From Lingula anatina (lineage: Eukaryota; Brachiopoda; Lingulata; Lingulida; Lingulidae): a stretch of DNA of 35,141 bases. The notes beneath the pieces were generated by a model. The model did no database searches, was not told the origin of the DNA, and saw nothing but the letters and a program-made list of their open reading frames with translations. Made by a program: the position numbers and the translations under genes. Positions 31,561-35,141 of this stretch are shown in pieces. Every line of letters begins with the position of its first letter. The stretch's first letter is position 1. The stretch spans positions 637,250 to 672,390 of the forward strand of contig NW_019773526.1 in the NCBI RefSeq assembly GCF_001039355.2, read 5' to 3'.

Positions 31561-31753
31561 CAGGGGCGGATCCAGGATTTTTAAGGGTGTGAGGGGATCT
31601 GCGGACGCCAAGCTTGTTTTAGAACTATAATTCAGCTAGCCAAAATTATAATTTAAGAGGATATCGTTGGTGTCTTTTTCGGAAATCGTAGTGTGGGGAG
31701 GGGGTTGATGTTCCTCTGATGCCCCCCCCCCCCCCCCCCCCAATATGTCACTG
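31561..31753 (+). mobile_element. hAT-like non-autonomous element
   Basis: It begins CAGGGGCGGATCCAGGATTT and ends in a C-run and ATATGTCACTG, giving CAG...CTG ends. TTCAGCTAGCCAAAAT and the start are shared with the inverted copy at 16903-17840. GTCAG occurs at both flanks (31556-31560 and 31754-31758), which is shorter than the 8 bp expected. Confidence 0.6.
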
Positions 31754-32440
31754 GTCAGAATGGCTGGAACGAAGCACATACCTCAGAAAACATGCCTAAC
31801 TAATGGTTTCTATATCAAAATATACAAATGTTAATATCGAGCTTTTTAAATGCATCCTGTTTTGTTATGTCTGGAAGTTATTGAGCTACGTGACCACGTG
31901 GTTGAGTGACGTCAAAAAGCCACAGTGAGGAGAGACAACATGTTTAACTGTGCAACTGAGTTGTCATTATCTACTTCTAAGTCGATTTTCAAAAATCCCG
32001 TTAAGACCCCATACCCATTAAGTTTTACTTCAGACGTTCAAATCTTCGTGAAGACATTGAAGTCAATTTCATGTCTATTTCTACTATCCCCACTAGTATA
32101 AACAGAGATTCTCAATATATAGATCCATTTGAAAAGATAAGTGAGATATGAATTTGAAGATACACTCGCCAGTTCTCCTTTTTCTAAAACTCTGGTGACA
32201 AAAAGTGATAAATCTAGTTTTAATATAAGTCTTTATATTCAGTAACGAACGTTTGAGTAACGAATGCTTTCAGAAAAAAAAACAATAACGCCTTTATACA
32301 ATACGCGCACTTTGTATTTACATTAAAGGGGTATTGCGAGATGCAGGTATATTTTATTGATAAATTTATCTGTACGTCCACGATACTGGGTAACAAGATT
32401 GGGACATGGGCATCAAAATTTACCATGGCATCGATCTTGT

Positions 32441-32650
32441 GAGCACGCTTTCCGATAAGAATGTGCACTTCATCTTGCTTCATATTCATTAATATATATT
32501 ACGGAAAATGTAACATCAAACAAATATAAAATTTATCGCTCACATGAAATCGTCTCTCTGGCACACGCTTTCCGCTGAGAATACGCACATTTTTTTTTTT
32601 TTTTTTTTGCTTTATATTGTTTTAATTTGGAAAATGTAACATTAAAAACA
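32441..32650 (+). repeat. 120-bp tandem duplication
   Basis: CACGCTTTCCG..GAGAATACGCAC-type sequence at 32444 recurs at 32564, and GGAAAATGTAACAT recurs downstream of each. A T-run near 32590-32608 interrupts the second copy. No gene is seen in the surrounding 31754-33900. Confidence 0.65.
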
Positions 32651-33483
32651 TATTAACATAATTAGGGAAGAATACATTTAACTTCACTGCGTTGGGAACA
32701 CACGATACGATCATGAATTGGTGGTTAAATAGCGGTGGCATGAAATCACTTTTCGTGAGTTACACGCCAAAAAGTGGGAGCCGCTTATACATGTGTGACT
32801 GACCTAATACGGCTCGTTTAATATTCATGTGACCGGGTCATTACGTCATCAGTGGAAATCTCCACAATTTACGCTAGGTCCCTGGGCCGAATCTGAATGG
32901 TTGTTACGAAGCTGCTAGTAGCTGTGGTTTGGCAGTATGTGTGTCTGAAGGAAACGAAACAGGATTGGATCATAACATCTGTGATTACACACTCAGATGA
33001 CAGAATTTACTAACACATTGTTGTTTTGTGAAAAGCAGAGTGTATTTCAGGTATTTAAATCCCGAAATTGGACTATTTGTATAGTTCACACGTATGGAAG
33101 ATAACAGTTCGTACTGAAGTTGAAAACGGAAATGATAGTAATGCACAACAACGCGTTTTCTTCAACCGTCAAATTTGCGACGAATTATCAAAATTAAACC
33201 TGTGTAATTAGTTTAAATCGTGCATTTCTGACCTTGACTTGCCAGTGTAAACAAAAATACTGAAGGCATAGTAACAAGCATGAAACCAGATTCTTTATTT
33301 CGCTTGACAAATTAAAGCGGATTCCATAAGGTATTCTGTTTAGAACATTCAATAAAAGCTCGTCAAATACTTCGTGTTTCCGTCGTTTCTTGAAGGCGAC
33401 GAATGGTCCTGCAATTATCTTTCCTTGCAATTAAATTTCAACACCCAGCTAAGCTGATTTCCGGTAACCGCAACGGTGGAGAT

Positions 33484-33496
33484 TAGCCAATCAGAC
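33484..33496 (+). promoter_or_regulatory. CCAAT-box-like element upstream of gene D
   Basis: TTAGCCAATCAGA matches a CCAAT box about 420 bp before the gene D start codon. No NF-kB consensus was noticed in the last 400 bp before this gene. Confidence 0.25.
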
Positions 33497-33914
33497 GTCG
33501 AGTTTTAAGCAACCATGGGCAACATTCGTCACTGAGCTGTACGTGAAGTTATCCGTGCATTGTCTCACTCGTGGCTCGACAATACACGCGTGATATTCCT
33601 TGTACAACTGGGCGACTCCCATTGCATCTATCACATACACTCATCCCAATGAGTTGTTAAGTATGTATAGTTACCAGAGGACATACGCGACACTAAAACC
33701 ATTCTTTCCAGGTGTAAATTTACTCTTTTCCCCCCTCACCTTAATAGGCTCATTTGTTTAACGATTATCGATTGCATCGTGCAAACGATTCAGTAAAACG
33801 ATGGTAGACAATCATATTCACGTTCATAGTTATTGAACAGTACATTATTCTTTCTAAGTATCCGCTGTTTTCTCACTTCTTTGAAGAAGTAGATTACGGA
33901 GAAATACGCGCAAC

Positions 33915-35093
33915 ATGTCAGCTGATGAGAAGTTGCGTGTTAGCGTTTTGAATATCACGGTTAGGAGTGAATATCCTGACCCAGCTAAAAGGGATAAACT
34001 AATGGCAAATTTTAACGGATGGAGGGAGAAATATCGTGTCCCTGTTAATTTTGATTTCACGGAAGAACCTTCCAAAGAAGAGGTCTATGATATCGTTGTA
34101 CATAGCGATATTGGAATGGATTATACTCTTGGAGCACGAATTAATGCTATACGAAGGGCAGGTACGTGCACACTATATGTATTCTTTGCCCGTGTTTCAA
34201 AATAATTTGCTTAAGATAATTTACCTTGAATGTCTTAGTTTGCATTACTTTAAACATAAGTGTTAATTTTTATTTTGCATGAGTCAATCTTGCTGGCATG
34301 AGTTTGAGTTAAACTGATCTAAGGTATATTTATTAGATCGACATTATTTCTACAAATTTTCACCAGTGCATTTTATTATCAATTTGCTTTAGATTTCAGT
34401 ATAGATGCCAGCCTGAAAGGTACCAAAGAAAAAGAAAAAAATGGAGACCAAAAACAGGTACAGATAGAAGAAAAACTATCTTGTGAATCCCTGTGCTGGG
34501 CGCTGGGTCGTTGGTTTCTTAGTAAGGAGACAAAACTTAGCTCTCGGTTAGCTTCGCTTCGTGAGTATGATGATCTGTCACTTCGAATAGTAGCTGATCA
34601 TATTTGCCAGATGACTGGATATGATTCAGAGGTAGTAGTATGTCTTTTGACCCAATGGGATAAACGTTATTTGAACTACAACAAAATCTTCGATCCCAGA
34701 ATAGAACATACGTTCATAGCGACACTTGAAGCGTTTGTAAATCAAGAAAGAGAACAAAAGGAAAGGGTGGCAAAAATGGAGATCGAAATTCAGGAGAAGG
34801 ATAAAAAGGTACAAGAAATTACCAGTGAGAGAGAAAAACGTATTTCCCGTCTAATGGAACAGCACCAATATAAAATAAATAAAATAAACGAGGAAAAGAA
34901 ACAGCTGCAAGAAAAAATCCACCATTTAGAAAAAGAAAAAACGCGCGTCAGAGATGATAAGTACGATCTGGAAGTGAAGAAAGCAGAATGTAGCGAACTA
35001 TCAGATAAATATAAGGCTGCTTTAGACTCCATGGCCACATGGAATAATCTTTTGAATGAGATGGAAACCAAACTAAAAAAAGACAGTAAAGAG
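33915..35093 (+). CDS. Gene D: 5' part of a further coiled-coil paralogue, cut by the window edge
   Basis: Exon 1 (33915-34161) encodes MSADEKLRVSVLNITVR, FNGWREKYRVPVNF and DIVVHSD, and ends at GCAG/GTACGT in phase 1. Exon 2 (34393-35093) begins DFSIDASLKG, carries ALGRWFLSKE...SSRLASL, then a 45-residue insert (MTGYDSEVVVCLLTQW...), then a coiled coil ending METKLKKDSKE before GTAAGC in phase 0. Both exons are open. By family, Death domain and CARD exons should follow beyond the right edge. Intron 1 is only 231 bp, against 8 kb in gene A. The shorter coil is the main difference from A and B. Confidence 0.82.
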
Positions 35094-35106
35094 GTAAGCA
35101 CATGTT

Positions 35107-35141
35107 CAGTGGCGGATTTAGGAGGTGTCAGAGGCGTCAGG
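35107..35141 (+). mobile_element. Start of another hAT-like element in gene D intron 2
   Basis: CAGTGGCGGATTTAGGAGG begins 13 bp after the exon 2 donor. It matches the CAGNGGCGGATYYAGG end seen at 31561 and runs off the window. Confidence 0.45.

Overview
This is animal nuclear DNA. Coding sequence is split into short exons with GT-AG introns, introns and spacers are AT-rich, long simple repeats are common, and many small DNA transposons are present. The style fits a marine invertebrate (amphioxus, hemichordate, echinoderm, mollusc or brachiopod type), but the phylum cannot be fixed from sequence alone. No rRNA, tRNA, CRISPR or bacterial gene was recognised.

The main content is a head-to-tail plus-strand array of paralogous genes for multidomain death-fold proteins. 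Gene A (1584-13449) has seven exons whose phases all agree and encodes a predicted 754-residue protein: a short N-terminal domain I do not recognise, a long coiled coil, a linker, a Death domain, a CARD, an acidic linker and a short conserved tail. Gene B (21402-24425) keeps exons 2-7 in frame but has no intact exon 1 and has AT in place of GT at the intron 3 donor. Gene C (25590-29363) is a decayed copy closest to A, with frameshifts, stops and deletions. Gene D (33915 to the right edge) starts with an intact exon 1 and coiled-coil exon; the window ends before its Death and CARD exons. Two broken exon-1/promoter copies lie at about 16.3-16.56 kb and 18.49-18.66 kb. By domain logic these are signalling adaptors or scaffolds: the coiled coil would oligomerise, and the Death and CARD modules would recruit other death-fold proteins in innate immunity or cell death. 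Consensus NF-kB-like sites just upstream of three of the four exon-1 copies fit immune regulation, but this is inference.

The rest is mostly mobile-element debris. Intron 1 of gene A (8 kb) holds nested inverted repeats around a possible minus-strand spliced gene (4505-6584) and a decayed plus-strand reading frame (3170-3481). Between genes A and B lie a 559-bp MITE with TTA target duplications, a segmental duplication split by a hAT-like element, which is itself split by a 662-bp element with an 8-bp target duplication and a RecQ-like helicase fragment, a Harbinger-like remnant, a 77-bp tandem repeat and a minus-strand Ty3/gypsy pol remnant that stops just before gene B exon 2. The spacer between C and D (29364-33914) holds duplicated sequence, a hAT-like remnant and no gene I can support.
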